DNA from: Chimonanthus salicifolius
Taxonomy: Eukaryota > Streptophyta > Magnoliopsida > Laurales > Calycanthaceae
Assembly: GCA_013350335.1 (NCBI GenBank)
Contig: CM023539.1
Coordinates: 39,108,631 to 39,172,630, forward strand
Reading direction: 5' to 3'
Length of the DNA: 64,000 nt
Each line of letters begins with the position of its first letter. The first letter of the stretch is position 1. The notes under the pieces are model-generated. The model had not been told where the DNA came from and did no database searches. It saw only the letters and a list, made by a program, of their open reading frames with translations. Both the position numbers and the translations under genes were made by a program. Shown one piece after another: positions 24,301 through 37,060 of this stretch.

Positions 24301-27300
24301 CATGTTTCACTGATTGAACATCCTTTTTAAGATTTCAGTTAGTGTACATTGATATTGAGTTTTATATTTTTTAGGCCTCAGGCCATATTTGTGAATTTTG
24401 TTTGATGCTTCATTTTACCTATAGAAAAAGGACATTGGTATTGGACTGTTTTGGTGTTGCCTTTGGGAAAAGCTGTGTGGATTTCTTTTTAAAAGAATAT
24501 ATATGTGCACAAGCAACTCTTTATTTGGGTGTCACATGTTTTTTCACTTTTCAAATGAGATAGGATGGTTTTCAAATAAAAAATGTCTTCAATATGTATC
24601 AAAACTACTGATGCAAATTTCCAAAATTGAGGGAAAAATAAAATGTATTTACCAATTTGTTGGAAAAATTACAGAAATAGGATGAAGTAGGTGGTGCGTG
24701 CGTGGTGGATGGTGTGCCCTACTGCCCTTGTTTTGGTTGATGAGGCTCAGCTTTAATCTATCCCAACCCTTTACACACTTTCATCCTCCGTGAATGGTTG
24801 AGCATCCTACTTTGATGCCCACCTGATTGATATCCATCCTTGGGTTAAAATCCATTTATTATAGATGGTGAAATTTAGTGACAAGAATATCAACAGTTAG
24901 GGTGATTGGATCAAGGGGAGATTTGCCCCTTAAAATCCTCACAGGATCATACACATCCCACTTTATCCCTTGATCTGGATCTGTTCATAATGTGCCCATA
25001 GAGGGGAGATACCATGTCTAAGTGCGCAGATTGACAAAATTCCAAGGCCTAGCTCTTTGAAGTGTTGTACTAGAAGGTGGACCATCCCTTATTTGGGGTA
25101 TGGGATTGACAGTTGGCCACAAATCATGAGTAGCAGTCCATGCAAAGTTGGCTCCATTTCAACATTCTATACCTTTCTTTTAGGGTTTTAAATTTAAACC
25201 ATTAAAAAAAATAGTGTTTTATTCAATATTGAGAATCAATTAAATAGATGCAGGCCTGCTTTAGATTTGAATCTATGAAGAGATGGAACAGCTTGAAGGG
25301 TCTGGGTTTATCATAGGCAGGTGTCCCTATAGGCTGTACACTTGAGCAGATTTCCCGTTAGGCGTTTTGTTATAGTTTAACAAATTGACAATGGATCATT
25401 GTTATGGTTTGTTGCCAAGTTGTGGTTGTATGGCCCCAAATTTCGTATGTCTAGACATAGGCACATATTTTGGTGATTTTCGGCCCTTGATTTTGGCCGG
25501 AAAAATTTCGGTCGATATTTTGGTCATATCGGCGATCTCAGCCAAAATTTGTAAATGGGTGAGATCACCAAAATCTCCAAAATTTAACTGAAATATTCAA
25601 AATATGAATGAAATTTCGGCTAATACAATCTTTTCCGAAAAATGTCTGATATTCTGATATTTATATTTTGGCCCATACCAAATCAAAAGAATTTCGAGTG
25701 AAATTTCAGATGAATTTTGTAACTCTTGTCTTGACCCTTCAGAGTCATCCCTCTGACCTTACTGTATACATGCCTGCCCATCAGATCTTGTTGAACTGTG
25801 GACTTTATTGTTGAATGGATCAATTGTGGGATAATGGAATTTGCTCTGTGAAAAGAGAGTGGTCAAGTCCAACTAGTTGGACTATGGTCCAACCCACCGC
25901 CACCATTAATTTAATCCGACATTCTTCTTAGAAAAAACATTTCAATCTCATTGTTTTTTTTTTTTAACTTTCATGTTTGTGCCATAGCCCCGTTATCTGT
26001 ACCAATTGATCTCACCTTTTTCAAAAGCACTCTCCCTTTTTTCTTTCTGAAAGACATTTTCACTCTCTTATCTTTTTCAGCATCTTGTAGTTCACACATG
26101 CAACATTGTACAATCCAATGTCTTAAAACTTGGACGGGGCCATTTGGTCCAACTGAGTTGAACCGGAATTGGGTGGCACAATGGTTTGGGCAGATATTAA
26201 AAACCTTTAGAAAGGTAAAACCGTATAAATGTGGTGGTCCATAGGGTGAACCATTCGATTTGTATGGATCACTCGAGTTTTTCAGATCTGTTTCACTTAT
26301 AAAATCGTTGTAACCCTTTTTGAGAAAAGTGGGTTTTCTGCAACGCATGTGAAGAAGAGGTAGGTAGGAGAAGAAGGGTTATTTTTCATAAACACCCTTA
26401 TCTTTTAACTTAAAAGTAAGGGTATTAAAGTCTTTTTCAAGTTATTAACTTAAGAAATTGTATTTTAGATTAGTATCTGCACTGTTTATCTAAAAGGAAG
26501 GGATTCTAGTCTTCTGAAACTATTAAAAAATAAAAGAAGAAGAGAACGGAGTGAGGTATGGTTGATCAAAAAGAATTTGTGAAGAAATTATTTTATTTTT
26601 TATCTAATTTATTTTTTACATTTGCTTTATTAACTCTTAAGATTAAAAATAAAATATATTATTTTATTTTTAATTAAGATAAGAACATAATTGAGAAATA
26701 TATTTTTCATATATTGGACTACTACTACAAAAAAAAACTGCTCATTCAGTTGTGTCTATTTCATGGTTTTAGATCTCAGGTGGATTCTGAACTTTGTTTT
26801 TTCAGAGATCTAGAACATCTTCCTTCATTTTCTGTGGTTGGTGCCCCCACACCCACACCTCTTAAGACTAGAACCCTATTCTTCTTCTGACTTTAACCTT
26901 TCTCTTTGGCTTATCCTAGCTCAGATGAAAGGTAGAAGGGATATGAAAGAAGGAAAGATCATGAGAGGTTGGGTTGAGGTTGGAGGGTGAAATAAAATGC
27001 CTTTTTGATTTTGATTAAAGAAGTAGAAAAGGAAACAGTGATTCTGGAAAATGAAATTAAAGATCATTTTGTATGTACATTGCAATTGTTCCATGAAAAA
27101 TGGAAAAGTGCAATTCACATAACTTTTATATAAGGGGGAAAACCATTGGATTAAATTAACGGGTAGTTTTGGACTTGATCAGTCTTTTGAGAATCTCTCT
27201 TTTGATCTATCCAACTGCAGGGTAAAAAATTGAATGGGATTCAGTAGAAGAGCATGCACTAGACCATTCATTGGAAAGATGGATGGTGGGGGTTGAGTGT

Positions 27301-28572
27301 GTGAGTTCCACATTACCCCATAATTGAAGACTAAGCCATAACAGTGGTTTAGTTGTTAGTACATGATTATTTATTTATTGTGTGCGTGTGTATATCTGGG
27401 CATGTACATGTGCATCTGAGATTGTGGTTGCATTTTATGGGTTTGACTGTTTGAAGTATGGGTGTTGTGGTGGTAGTGGTGATGATGACGATGATACACA
27501 CGTACATACACGTACATATGCAGGTACATACGTACAAAGATGTTTAATATATAATAGAAGTTATGGTTATTAATCTCCATCTTATTTAGAAAGTGAAGAC
27601 ACTGACTCTTTTTTAGTGGAGGAGTTTATTCACTCAGGTTTATCTATAAAAATCCTCATTCCTTTCCTAAAATGGAAGACAAAAGCACCTAGGTCACTAG
27701 ATTCCGAAGGCAAAATGAAATGCCCACCGAAATGGTTTGTCAACTAATCAACTATATATTATGATTGGACATCTCTCCCAAGATGCTCTTGCTGTTTCAT
27801 CAACATGTTAATTCTTATTAGAAAATTTGCATGATCCTCTTTATCATTATAATGTGTTTGCAATGTCTTAATTATACTAACAAAATTATTGATATAATAT
27901 CACTAAATGATGTGATTGTTTCATGATTTCAAAATATTTCTGTTTTGTTTTTGTTATGATATACCACGATTTACCATGACATATTTGTTGCCTTTAAACC
28001 TTGAAAATTCAACGAAGAAGTGTATGGCCAGTGGAATTTGAACACCTGACCAAGTACAACCCTCCTACCATTCTGGTCTGCCATGCGGTCGTGTTAAAAT
28101 TGATACATTTAATAAACTCCAAACTAATGGAGTGAAGCTCGTATTCTTTACATAATATGCATTTTGCTGTGTGTAGACATCATAGATTGAATTGCCTTCA
28201 CCATTTGCATGTTAATTTATATATTATATACTATTTTGTTTTTAAGAATGTTTAAATTTTTGTACATATTCTTCCAATAACATTTTGTTTAAGCCTCAAG
28301 AAGTCGAAGGTATCCCTGCAAGTTTGGCTTTCTGAGATGTTTTGTATTTGCTGCAGTGCTTATCTGTTGTGCCAGTGGAAGTGTTTCGGTGGGCTGTAGT
28401 AGGTGTTGCAGGATTCATATCTGCAGCCTTTGTGGCCCTTAATATTCGAACCCACATTCAATCAGCAGGTGAAAGCTGGTTCCTTATTGTAGCTGGTATC
28501 TTTCTATTGCAACTGGCTCTAGCTTTTGTAGTGAAGGTCTATTTTTTCACCGTAACCGTGGGGAATGAATAG
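15971..28572 (+). CDS. Yip1-family integral membrane protein (YIPF1/YIPF2-like), complete
   Basis: Yip1/YIPF proteins are multi-pass ER/Golgi proteins that bind Rab GTPases and act in vesicle traffic. Six exons: 15971-16033, 16258-16297, 17315-17395, 20012-20201, 23850-24117, 28357-28572; every border is AG/GT and the phases join (858 bases, 285 residues plus TAG). The start is the first of two adjacent ATGs; the opening MMSSGYTSLD resembles my memory of Arabidopsis At3g05280 (MMSGNYTTID). A soluble N-terminal half with NLQTFPPSEAQGK and YFDVDTSDVLERIK precedes the Yip1 hallmark DLYGPFW and five hydrophobic segments at about residues 128-150, 165-190, 195-220, 224-246 and 258-282. GYSLFVFIP, another family signature, is present. 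The short cytosolic N-terminus and five membrane spans fit the family. Introns reach 4.2 kb and hold a hAT element, a SINE and MITEs. No break was seen, so the gene looks functional. Confidence 0.93.
18115..18950. mobile_element. Non-autonomous hAT element
   Basis: The terminal inverted repeats are TAGGGATGGGAATG on the left and the reverse complement of CATTCTCATCCCTA on the right. The TAGGGATG end is typical of hAT elements. An exact 8-base target duplication TGTGAGAA lies at 18107-18114 and 18951-18958, the hAT length. GGGCTTGG/GGGCTCGGGC motifs cluster near both ends, as hAT subterminal sites do. No transposase frame remains. It sits in the third intron of the Yip1 gene. Confidence 0.85.
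18267..18302. repeat. (GT)n(TA)n microsatellite
   Basis: A run of about 12 GT units passes directly into six TA units, inside the hAT element at 18115-18950. Confidence 0.95.
20495..20705 (-). mobile_element. tRNA-derived SINE with target duplication
   Basis: Read on the minus strand it has an A-box TGGCCTAGTGG (20689-20699), a B-box GGTTCAATTTC (20646-20656), a body of about 130 bases and a poly-A tail (the T run at 20495-20503). The 9-base duplication ATGGACTTT is exact at 20486-20494 and 20706-20714. It lies in the fourth Yip1 intron. A related, shorter copy lies at 50581-50700. Confidence 0.85.
21005..21588. mobile_element. Inverted-repeat MITE, hAT-like
   Basis: The left end ATAGTAGGCCAAGGCG and the reverse complement of the right end, ATAGTAGTCAAGGCGC, form an inverted repeat that continues loosely (GCCTAAGGCAC / GGCACACTCAAGG). 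The interior is AT-rich without coding. Flanks GGAGAAATT and GGAAGAAAC may be a decayed target duplication. Confidence 0.65.
22144..22926. mobile_element. Nested inverted-repeat element
   Basis: Outer arms of about 66 bases (22144-22210 and 22861-22926) are inverted repeats, for example ATATTGAAAATAGACATGAT against ATCATTTCTATTTTCAATAT. Inside them lies a second pair: ACAATAAAGCCTCTATAATG near 22299 and the reverse complement of CATTATAGAGGTTTTTCTGT near 22837. The CCTCTATAATG end type is common in plant DNA transposons. It looks like one element inserted into another, in the fourth Yip1 intron. Confidence 0.6.
24118..28356. other. Fifth Yip1 intron, mostly unassigned
   Basis: A 4.2-kb intron. 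It contains degenerate TTTCGG/GGCCGA-like repeats at 25440-25700, a purine/pyrimidine-biased stretch at 26340-26720, and GT/ACGTACAT-rich simple sequence at 27380-27535. Frames on both strands are short and show no known domain. I found no RNA gene. Confidence 0.5.
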
Positions 28573-30465
28573 GTAGAGAATGTCTTCCAACTGTCTGTAA
28601 TATGTCATAGATGAAGCGAATATAAACAGTCAACACATTTTATGTTCAAGCTTTTCAGAACTTTGCTTGCCTTTTAATTCTTGTAATGGTATTCTTTCAT
28701 TTTGATAATACCAATTCATGTTGCCAATACACATTTGTCGAGCTCTATAGTTTTTCATTTGTTGATGAACTTTTATTTGTTCAGTGTTAACTTGTTCACA
28801 AAAGTTAGTATGAACTTTCAATCAAAGCGTTTAAGAAAAGTATCAAGTTTCACTTTTTGATTTCAGTCAGTATTCTCATTAGAACGGCTATTATTGAAAG
28901 TTCGCAACGGATAATTTCTCCTCTTGGTCCCTTTTCACATGTTCATTTGTTAGTCAACGTCATAGATACAAGTATTAGCCGATACATTACGTATCGGCCG
29001 ATATGTATTGAAATTTTGACTATCGATATATGTCTGATATTTTTTACTGTGTCTGTATTGGCTGATATGCAACACAAAGAATCACCAATGTGCAAAGCGC
29101 TGATTCACCCAACAGTATCAACTGATACTGCATGGTATCTCTTGCTAAAGGTCTTTTTTATTAAAAAAACCAGTTTCGGCTTATTTTTACCAATATTTTT
29201 TACTTTAAAAGCTTTAAAAGCAAGTTTTTGAATTTTAGGCTTATTAGTTCTTTTCATTAGTTTTGACCATATTGAATTATTTTTATTAATTTTTACTGAG
29301 TTTATGCTCTAAGAGAATCTTAAAAGTTGAGTTTTATTTAAATAATTTGATGAAATAATATTCAGTTCTTATGGAATTCAATGGAGAGATGTTTAATGTC
29401 ATTTACATAGTTTGTATGGTGTTTGTGAGATTTTTTAAGAGTTTTTAGAAAATTTGATAAAAGGTGAGGTTTATTAGATACTTTTTATTTTTGAGTTTTT
29501 TTTGTTAGAAAATGATATACAAATGTTCATATAATTAAATAAAAAGTCCTCAGTGATTGGCAAAGTTTCTAGGATCTCTGTCTATTTTTTTAATACTATT
29601 TTCGAAGGATATTTGAGAACACGAAATTCATACTAAGTATTTTCTTGTGATGGTTTTCTCATGCATAAATTTTTAGATACTTTTGAATGTTTTAGATCTT
29701 TTTAAATATTTTGAAACGTATCGAAATTTTGACATTGAAATGTCTTAAAGTCTATAAAAATGATTGCTTCTTTTAGAAAAATATACACTTTAGGTTTTTT
29801 ATTTTTTATTTTTCTGTTATTATCTCTGGTCAACCAATTAGATTGAAAGCCCGTGTATTCTACAATTGTAGAGGAAAGTTAAAAATAGTAGTAAATTCTA
29901 CAAATAATAAAATTGAGTAATATTTAAAATTAATGAAAAATAATTAAAAAAATTATAATACAAATGAAGAAGTAAGACATAAACATATTGTAGAAATAAA
30001 TGAAGGTCGAAAATCATAGTATTAGAGAAAGTTATTGTATTCATATAAGTATCAATAATCACTAAAGCATTAACCCAATCAGGTTTGCATTGAATATTAT
30101 AAAAATAAATTCTTACTTTATGTATATTATCATTGCCGTATAGGATAAGTAGATGAATTGAATTAGAGACAGAAAGACTTAGATGATCTTGCGTGAGAAC
30201 ATATTAAAAAACATTTTTTTAAGATTTATGTATAAAATAATATAATATCACTTACAAGAAGTCTATATTATTTGTCACTTCTTCGTTATTCATGAACCTA
30301 AACCTAACTAAGCTTGGTTAGAAGTTGTCACAAAGGAATTTACTAGAACATACATGATAGTCTAATGGGCTGGGCTTTAGCCCAATTTAAAGCCTATTTA
30401 GCTAATGGGCAAGCTCAGTCCCATGGCATACGCTCGCGATGCCCATCAGGCTCTTCAACTTGCTT
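28573..30465. other. Intergenic AT-rich DNA after the Yip1 gene
   Basis: The first 300 bases probably hold the Yip1 3' untranslated region. At 28970-29050 there are degenerate GTATCGGCCGATATG units like those at 46942-47413. The remainder is very AT-rich with nothing recognisable. Confidence 0.45.
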
Positions 30466-30468
30466 GGC

Positions 30469-30489
30469 TATATATATATATATATATAT
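30469..30489. repeat. (TA)n microsatellite
   Basis: About ten TA units directly left of the hairpin element at 30509. Confidence 0.9.
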
Positions 30490-30508
30490 TGTGCATTACT
30501 GTATATAT

Positions 30509-30975
30509 GTTATTTTTTAAGTACTTTGTATTTATAAAATTTCTCAAATTGAATATCCGGACTAATTACGATAACCTGATAAAAAATACTTTAAAACTTT
30601 AAGGTCTTTTGACACTCTCAAATGTGTTTTCGGCACAGCCGAGGGATACCCTTATTTGTAAAATACTGTGTTTTAAGCATTTGGGATTGTCAAAAGTTCT
30701 TAAAGTTTTAAAGTATTTTTATCAGGTTATCGTAATTAGTTCGGATATTTAATTTGAGAAATTTTGGAAGTACGTAGTGGTTAAAAAATAACTTTAAAAT
30801 TTTAAAAGAGATTTTATTACTTAAATAATTTAATATTACTGTAGCATATGCAAAATGTCCCGAGGAATGGATTTAGATTCGGCTGACGTGGAAGGGTAAT
30901 GCGGTAATTTTCACAAAAAATCTTGAGTCCCGTGTCTGAATAAAGAAATTGCCCGTGTCTAAATTGGTCGCTATA
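30509..30975. mobile_element. Hairpin unit, family H, with right outer arm
   Basis: 30509-30792 is a family H hairpin (GTTATTTTTTAAGTACTTTG at the start, reverse-complement arm at the end). It is followed by an outer arm (ACTGTAGCATATGC, then GCGGTAATTTTCAC and GCCCGTGTCTAAATTGG) that matches in order the right arm of the foldback element ending at 44461. The left outer arm is absent and a TA microsatellite abuts it. Confidence 0.7.
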
Positions 30976-31379
30976 TTCATACACAAGAACATATCAACTG
31001 CGATTGGTTACTTGAGTCGTAATTAGTTTGTTTTCTTCCTTTTTTTTTTTGTGAAATTTATTAAAAACCAACCAATTATCTTCAAATTTACATTTAATAT
31101 CAAATGAATCTCGACTGTTGGTTAATCAAATGGTTGTGATTTTCTTCATGAAAAGAAAAAAAATTGATTTGGTAATTCGAAATATATTACCTATCTTTAT
31201 CATATTAGTATTAAAAAAAAAAAATTATATAAAAAGAGAGAAAAATTCTTACATGAGATTTGGTGATTTGAAAGATTTGATCCATCTTTATCATGTTATT
31301 GTCTAAAAATAAGGGTAATTGTGTAAAAACAATTAAAAATAAAGAATTTTATAATTGAGTTTGATGACTTGGAAGGATT

Positions 31380-34300
31380 TGACCTTCTCTTGCCACATGA
31401 CTTCTTAAACAACTTCCAGATTATCTGTCATGATCTTACCACAGTGTGCCTCTCAGCACTTGCTCTGTTTCAACCAGATGTATTTGTGAATATGATTAAT
31501 CGTACCCACCATTTTATATGTTCGAGTAGTTGGGTATCTCCACTTTCTTTGGGAGGTTTCGTTCTCCATCTCTTAAGGCACCTTACTTGATCCACAGTGC
31601 TTGTGGGTGGTGTCATGGATCCAGGATTTTTCCCAATGATCACCACATTTCTCCTTGAACCTGTCCTTGCATACAAGTTCTAGAACTATTCATTAAGGAC
31701 AAATCTAGCACTGATGCACCTCACACATGGTAGAAATGGTCCTTTGGACATTTCCTTTCAACCCATAACAGAGCCTTGATATATTTGCTTTTTGCATCAA
31801 CTGTGAGTACTCTAGAAAATATCTTCTTAAAACAGTTGATTCTTTGGATATCAAAATTGGGAAAATTCGAAATTGACACTACCTTGACAAAGATATACTT
31901 GAGAAACTGTCTACAAACATTGGCTTCATGATCATGATCTTCTTCAAATTCTGACCATGGACCAATGCACTTCACTGTGATTAAAAGCCAGATGGCTCTC
32001 TCTTAATCTGTCTCCATGGTGTTATATGGTAACTGTTCTCATGATATATTGATCATTGTCCTGCTTTTGTGGGACAAGTTCTTCTGTATAGCTGCCCCTG
32101 ATCTTTGTCCTTGTATCTAATCATGACATCATCTCTTAAGGACATGCTTGACTCTGAAATCTCATTGAACCCTGTGGAAATGACATTTTGGGCATTTCCT
32201 TGTTAATCTTTCAGAGTCATGAAGATCTTACTGTTGTGTAATGAAATGCAAAACACACAATGCACAATGCAAGATCAAGCAACCACACAAGAGACACGGG
32301 GATTTTTACGTGGTTCATCTGAAGGCTACGTCCATGGAGCGATTGCTCAATACACTATGAAGAAGATGAAGAACAGGGTGCTACGATGAATCTCTCCATA
32401 ACCTCTCCTCTCATCTCACAGAGAAATCTTACATTAGCTAACCCTAAAGAGTAAAAACTAACCCTTATATATATTGGGCTTACAAGAGGACTTGGGCCTA
32501 TAGGGCCAACTTAATGTGGCCTTTTGAGCTAAACCCAACAATTACTGTCTTTAATGAGAATGACTATGGACACATACGTCTGAATTATACATAATCTTTT
32601 AGTCATTCACCTCAAAACCTGAGAAGGATGGCTGCAACTCAAACTTCTTGTGAAATAAATCAATTACTCCATCCTAGTATATGGCAGTGAATTTTGATCC
32701 TTCACCCAAATGCCTTCCCTTCGCTTGATTTCCTTTATTGATGAAGGTCATTCACTTGTTAAATGGATCACTCATCTGCTTGCTCACTGTTCTTCACTTG
32801 ATTTAATATCTTTGAGAGATGCATCTAAATGATATGGGCCAGCAGTCACATTCTTGGTATGAGTCTCTTGGTGTCAGTCTTGCTTCAATTTGTACTGGAG
32901 AGAGTTCTTAAAGGAGTAATTGACAGCACCTGACTTGATGACCTATGATCAGGGTTATCTATCAATGTTTTATCCCTTATTGTTCATGGTCTCCTGGCTC
33001 ATGAACAGTACAATACATTAACTTGAGAGATAAATTAGGAACTGTGATCTGTATGCTCCTAATCTTAAGCCATCATGGTTGCTCAAGACTCATCTTCAAC
33101 TGAGCATACTGATAACCCAATAAAGCCATAGAAGTGCTCTGCCATGAACTTAATCCATGTGATTCCTTGGGCATCACCTCTAAACCTTGAAAGAGTTAAG
33201 GCTACTCTGATCTTGACAGACCTTGATGAAATCTTATCTTGCTGAAATACACCCACTAAGGGTCATTGTGTCACACTCATCCTACACTTGATTGTCATGA
33301 ACCTCATTGGGTATTCAGGTTTAATACCTCAAAGTTTATTTTTCCTAGGATGGTCTTTCATTCTCTTGTTCTTCATCATTACCCCTAGACTGGACTATCC
33401 TACCTTGATGAACACTGCACAGAACAACAACCATATGTGTCTCATCACTTCATTGGGCTATAAATTCTGTCTTGATTACTAATGTGTTCACATTCTTTAT
33501 TGTATAAGGTTTGACCTCCCACATGATTATTAAATTACTCCTCCCCACCATGATTCATTACCTTTTTGATGATGACAAAAAGGGGGAGAGTATTAAGGAT
33601 TGTGTAATTGGGCCTCTCTCCACGAACTTAATATGATTCTTACTCATTTGATTGTGCTTAAATGAATGAATTAGTGTCTCATGTTTAAGGCATCTCAAAC
33701 ATCAAATGACTAAGATATATTGCAAGGAGAAACTTATATTGCTCATTTCACCTATGATTACAACTTGCTACACGTTCATTTGATTGAGCCTTAATCATGT
33801 TGGAGTGAACATGTTTCTCTAGTCCATCTATATATATCAAATGATTTGTGTTTATAATTTGTGAAATGAGATACTCATAGTAAGGGGAGAATTATTAGAT
33901 TTCTGCCTCATGCATTTGTGCCTTATCTTGATATAGGTAAGGGGGAGACATCATTGTCTCAATTCTTCATATTTATATGCATGAAGTATGGGGGAGAAAA
34001 TTGCTCATGATATTTTATCTCTGTTCTTGAACTAATATTGTATATGTTTTTACCATTTATTATACAATGTTTTGTCATCGTAAGAAAGGGAGAGATTGTT
34101 AACCCCAAGGGTTTCATCCCATGATTATACATGATGGTTTGATGATAACAAAATCGTTGATGTAATGTGTTAACATCTGTGTTTGAGTATAATATTTTAA
34201 GAATATGATCGATGCACATAGAATGAGTAATGAACTTGGAGATGTGCACCAAATGACATGATTTGTATATCAAGATATCCACATCAAGAAATCATTTCTA

Positions 34301-35679
34301 AACTCATCACATGTGAAGTACACTGGAGATCAAATGGACATCAAGCTCTATGAAGAAAAATCATTGAAGATCAAACGCTTATGTCCCTTCGAAGTAAAAC
34401 ATAGAAGTCTAATTATCTTATGGACATTGAAGACTCACGAATGAATGGCCCATGAAGAATGATGATCAATTCTAGACTCGAAGAGTTCACTAAGATTGAA
34501 GACTATGAAGATCAAGTCTATGTCCTTAGGATTTAGTTATGTGTGCATCTAGGATAACATCTTGTAAAGTTACTCAATAAGATTCATCATGGCTCACATC
34601 TACCTTAGAAGGACTCTAGGACCTCAGAGCCCTATAGAATATGCATTGGTTAGGTCCCTAGAACATTGACCACTTTCCCATGACTTAAAAAGGGCCCAAG
34701 ATGTAAATATTTCAAAAACAGGGGGATACCGGGCCGTCGGTGTCCTGAGAGAGGGTGACCGATCCCTGAGAAGTAGATCATATAATGCCTTGACTTGAGA
34801 GCGGGTCACCGTCCTGTGTTGAGAGGATGATCGGACTATGAACCACAAATCATCTATTGCTCTCAGTTAATGAGCAGACTGCCGTTCTTTGATGAACGGG
34901 CGACCGATCCATGAACCTGTAAACTATCTTTGCTTCCAGTTAAGATCAGGCTGCCAGTCTGTGCAGCGGGCGACCGGTCCTTATGTTTGAAATTCAAGTT
35001 AGGGGATAGCGGGCGACCGCTACATGGGATAGGGCCGTCGGTCTGCGGCAACTGTAAAATCTGGGATTCATTTAATGGCCTTCCCTACGGCCATATTTGC
35101 ATTCAATGCTCGCCAACGGTCATAATCTTCAACTCCACTATATATATGCAAGCATTGCCCGATCATTCAGACTCTCATGCACACCTGATCTTGATCTTTT
35201 TAATTCCTAGTTGAGATTACTGAAAATCAAAAGAGGAATATTCTATACACCTTGCAAGAGAATCATTTGAATCTTCTTGTTCTCAGCTGTGCCCAAATAC
35301 CAGTCTATCATTATCTAAGCTATACATGAGTCATTTTGAGTAACTGTTAAGTGAGCCTTAACCTGTATCATCTTCTAAAAGTTATCTCCTGAGTTGAACT
35401 TGAAATCCTGCTCATTCTTCTCACTTGTGCGAAACCATTGTAAAAGGCTCGTGTAACCCTACCGTAGAAGAAATGTGCTTTCTACTTCGGATCAAATATG
35501 TGTTCTCTACATAAATGTTGTAGAGGTTTCTTCTCCACCTGTAAAGAAAAAGCAATAGTGTGTTGAATTCTCAAGTGGTACACTTCAGGCGAGGACATAG
35601 GCTTATTGCCGAACCTTAGTAAAAATCCAGGGTTCACTCTCTCTATCTCTTCTCACCCCCTCTTGGGTCGATATCTAGG
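31380..35679 (+). mobile_element. 5'-truncated Copia element of Sirevirus type: 3' internal region and 3' LTR
   Basis: Five polypurine-tract-like sites (AAAAAGGGGGAGAG at 33577, then near 33881, 33937, 33987 and 34083) precede an LTR start TGTTAACCCC at 34097. Repeated polypurine tracts before the 3' LTR are a known trait of Sireviruses. The likely LTR runs 34097-35679 (ends GGCA). AT-rich flanks on both sides resemble each other, suggesting insertion into one repeat. The internal part 31380-33570 has no recognisable gag or pol; in this group the region between pol and the 3' LTR often holds an extra, poorly conserved ORF. A 32231-32530 segment may be a smaller nested repeat. The left boundary is uncertain. 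Confidence 0.65.
34730..35045. repeat. Cluster of CGACCG/CGGTCG repeats in the LTR
   Basis: Degenerate copies of GCGGGCGACCGGTCC occur about every 50-70 bases (for example near 34758, 34898, 34967 and 35009), several paired with GGGCCGTCGGT. Clusters of GC-rich, partly palindromic motifs in the LTR have been described in Sireviruses and are thought to be regulatory. Confidence 0.65.
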
Positions 35680-36492
35680 CAATAATTAATTTAAGGGATC
35701 TGATCTACCCTTATCATGTTATTATCGAAAAAATATGTAAAATGATAAAAAAGAATAATAATTAGTGAATTCAAGTCTACTTTTTTTGTGAAAAAAATCA
35801 ATAAATGAAATCATGTCAAGTCTGAGTCCCATCATAAATAATAGATTTCACATAAAAAAAGTAGTTCTAGAACGGAAGAAAGAGGACAGAATCATTCCTT
35901 TATATTTGTACTGATCCATTTGATTGGGTCTGAGTGAATCTTAGGGATTACATTTAAAGAAAAAAAATAAGTATTATAAATGTACTAGACATATTATTAT
36001 GGTTATTAGGGTCTGAATCATGTCCATCATCAAAGTAGTACTCACTACTCAAGTCTGAGGATTTCGACTCCGACCCTAAAACCCGACCCTTGGATTCTAG
36101 GCATTGATGTACATCTCATATTAGGTCTAACGTCTTGTACACAATGATCACCCACGCACTGAGCCGAGCGCACGGCATTGTCGTGCAAAGCTAAGGGCAG
36201 CCGGTATAGTCTGCAAATTATGGCTGGCTATGCCGCATAATATAGCTAGCCATACAAATAAATAATATTTTTTTTTATGATGTGGCTGGCTATAATTTTT
36301 AGCGAATCTCGTCACACGGTATAGTATTAACTAGAATGGCTACTTTTTAATTATTTTTTTATTATTTTTTATGTATATTTTTTTAACAAATTTAAAAGAA
36401 AATAAATATAAAGACATTACATATTTTTTCACAAGTAATTAAATAAATTAACAAAACATACATATTTTCTCATAAGTAATTAAATAAATTAA

Positions 36493-36690
36493 CACGACAC
36501 CAACATTGAAGAATGGACACCTCCGACAGATGAGCCAGTTTGTCTTCCACACTACAATCAAGATAGATCATTTTTAGCGGCATACATTTCCACTCAGCTT
36601 AACAGGATTCGCAATGCGGATAATAATCTGGATCTTAGGAGAGATCTCATGGAACATTTGTGGAATAAATTTAGTAATGAAGAAGTTTAA
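36493..36690 (+). pseudogene. PIF/Harbinger transposase (DDE nuclease) C-terminal remnant
   Basis: Open frame of 65 codons ending in TAA at 36688. Its end reads as SFLAAYISTQLNRIRNADNN then LRRDLMEHLWNKFSN, the pattern of the extreme C-terminus of plant PIF/Harbinger nucleases, where 'LRxDLxEHLW' follows the catalytic domain. The catalytic residues themselves are not present; a stop precedes the fragment. It is a deletion derivative of an autonomous element. Confidence 0.7.
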
Positions 36691-36989
36691 AGAGAATATT
36701 TTTAGAAATGTAATTTTTCATATTGTTTGCGATGAATAAAATATTATTTTTAATATTTTTGTTTCTCAATAGCTATAATTTTAATTTTTTGTATAGAATA
36801 ATTTTAATTTTTTGTTTCTCATATATTTTGTTTACAAATGTAAAGGGAAAAAAAATCAAAAGGTAAAGAGTTATTTTTTATTTTTTGTATAAAAAAATTA
36901 ATAAAGTAAAAAAAAAAAATTATTTGCCCTAATATACAAATTATACCCAGAAACAAAAAAAAAAATCCAAAATAATCAAATAAATAAAT

Positions 36990-37050
<61 letters not shown>

Positions 37051-37060
37051 TATATATATA
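36990..37060. repeat. (CA)n(TA)n compound microsatellite
   Basis: About 12 CA units run into about 14 TA units, then a short CA and TA repeat again. It lies within the Harbinger-like element. Confidence 0.95.

Noticed and set aside
24280..24310. GATGCTGCAT, a match to part of miR172
   Set aside because: Only about ten bases match, and I saw no complementary arm that would form a precursor hairpin.
25971..26348. A 125-codon minus-strand frame opposite a 97-codon plus-strand frame
   Set aside because: Located inside the fifth Yip1 intron, without splice or domain support; probably chance openness.
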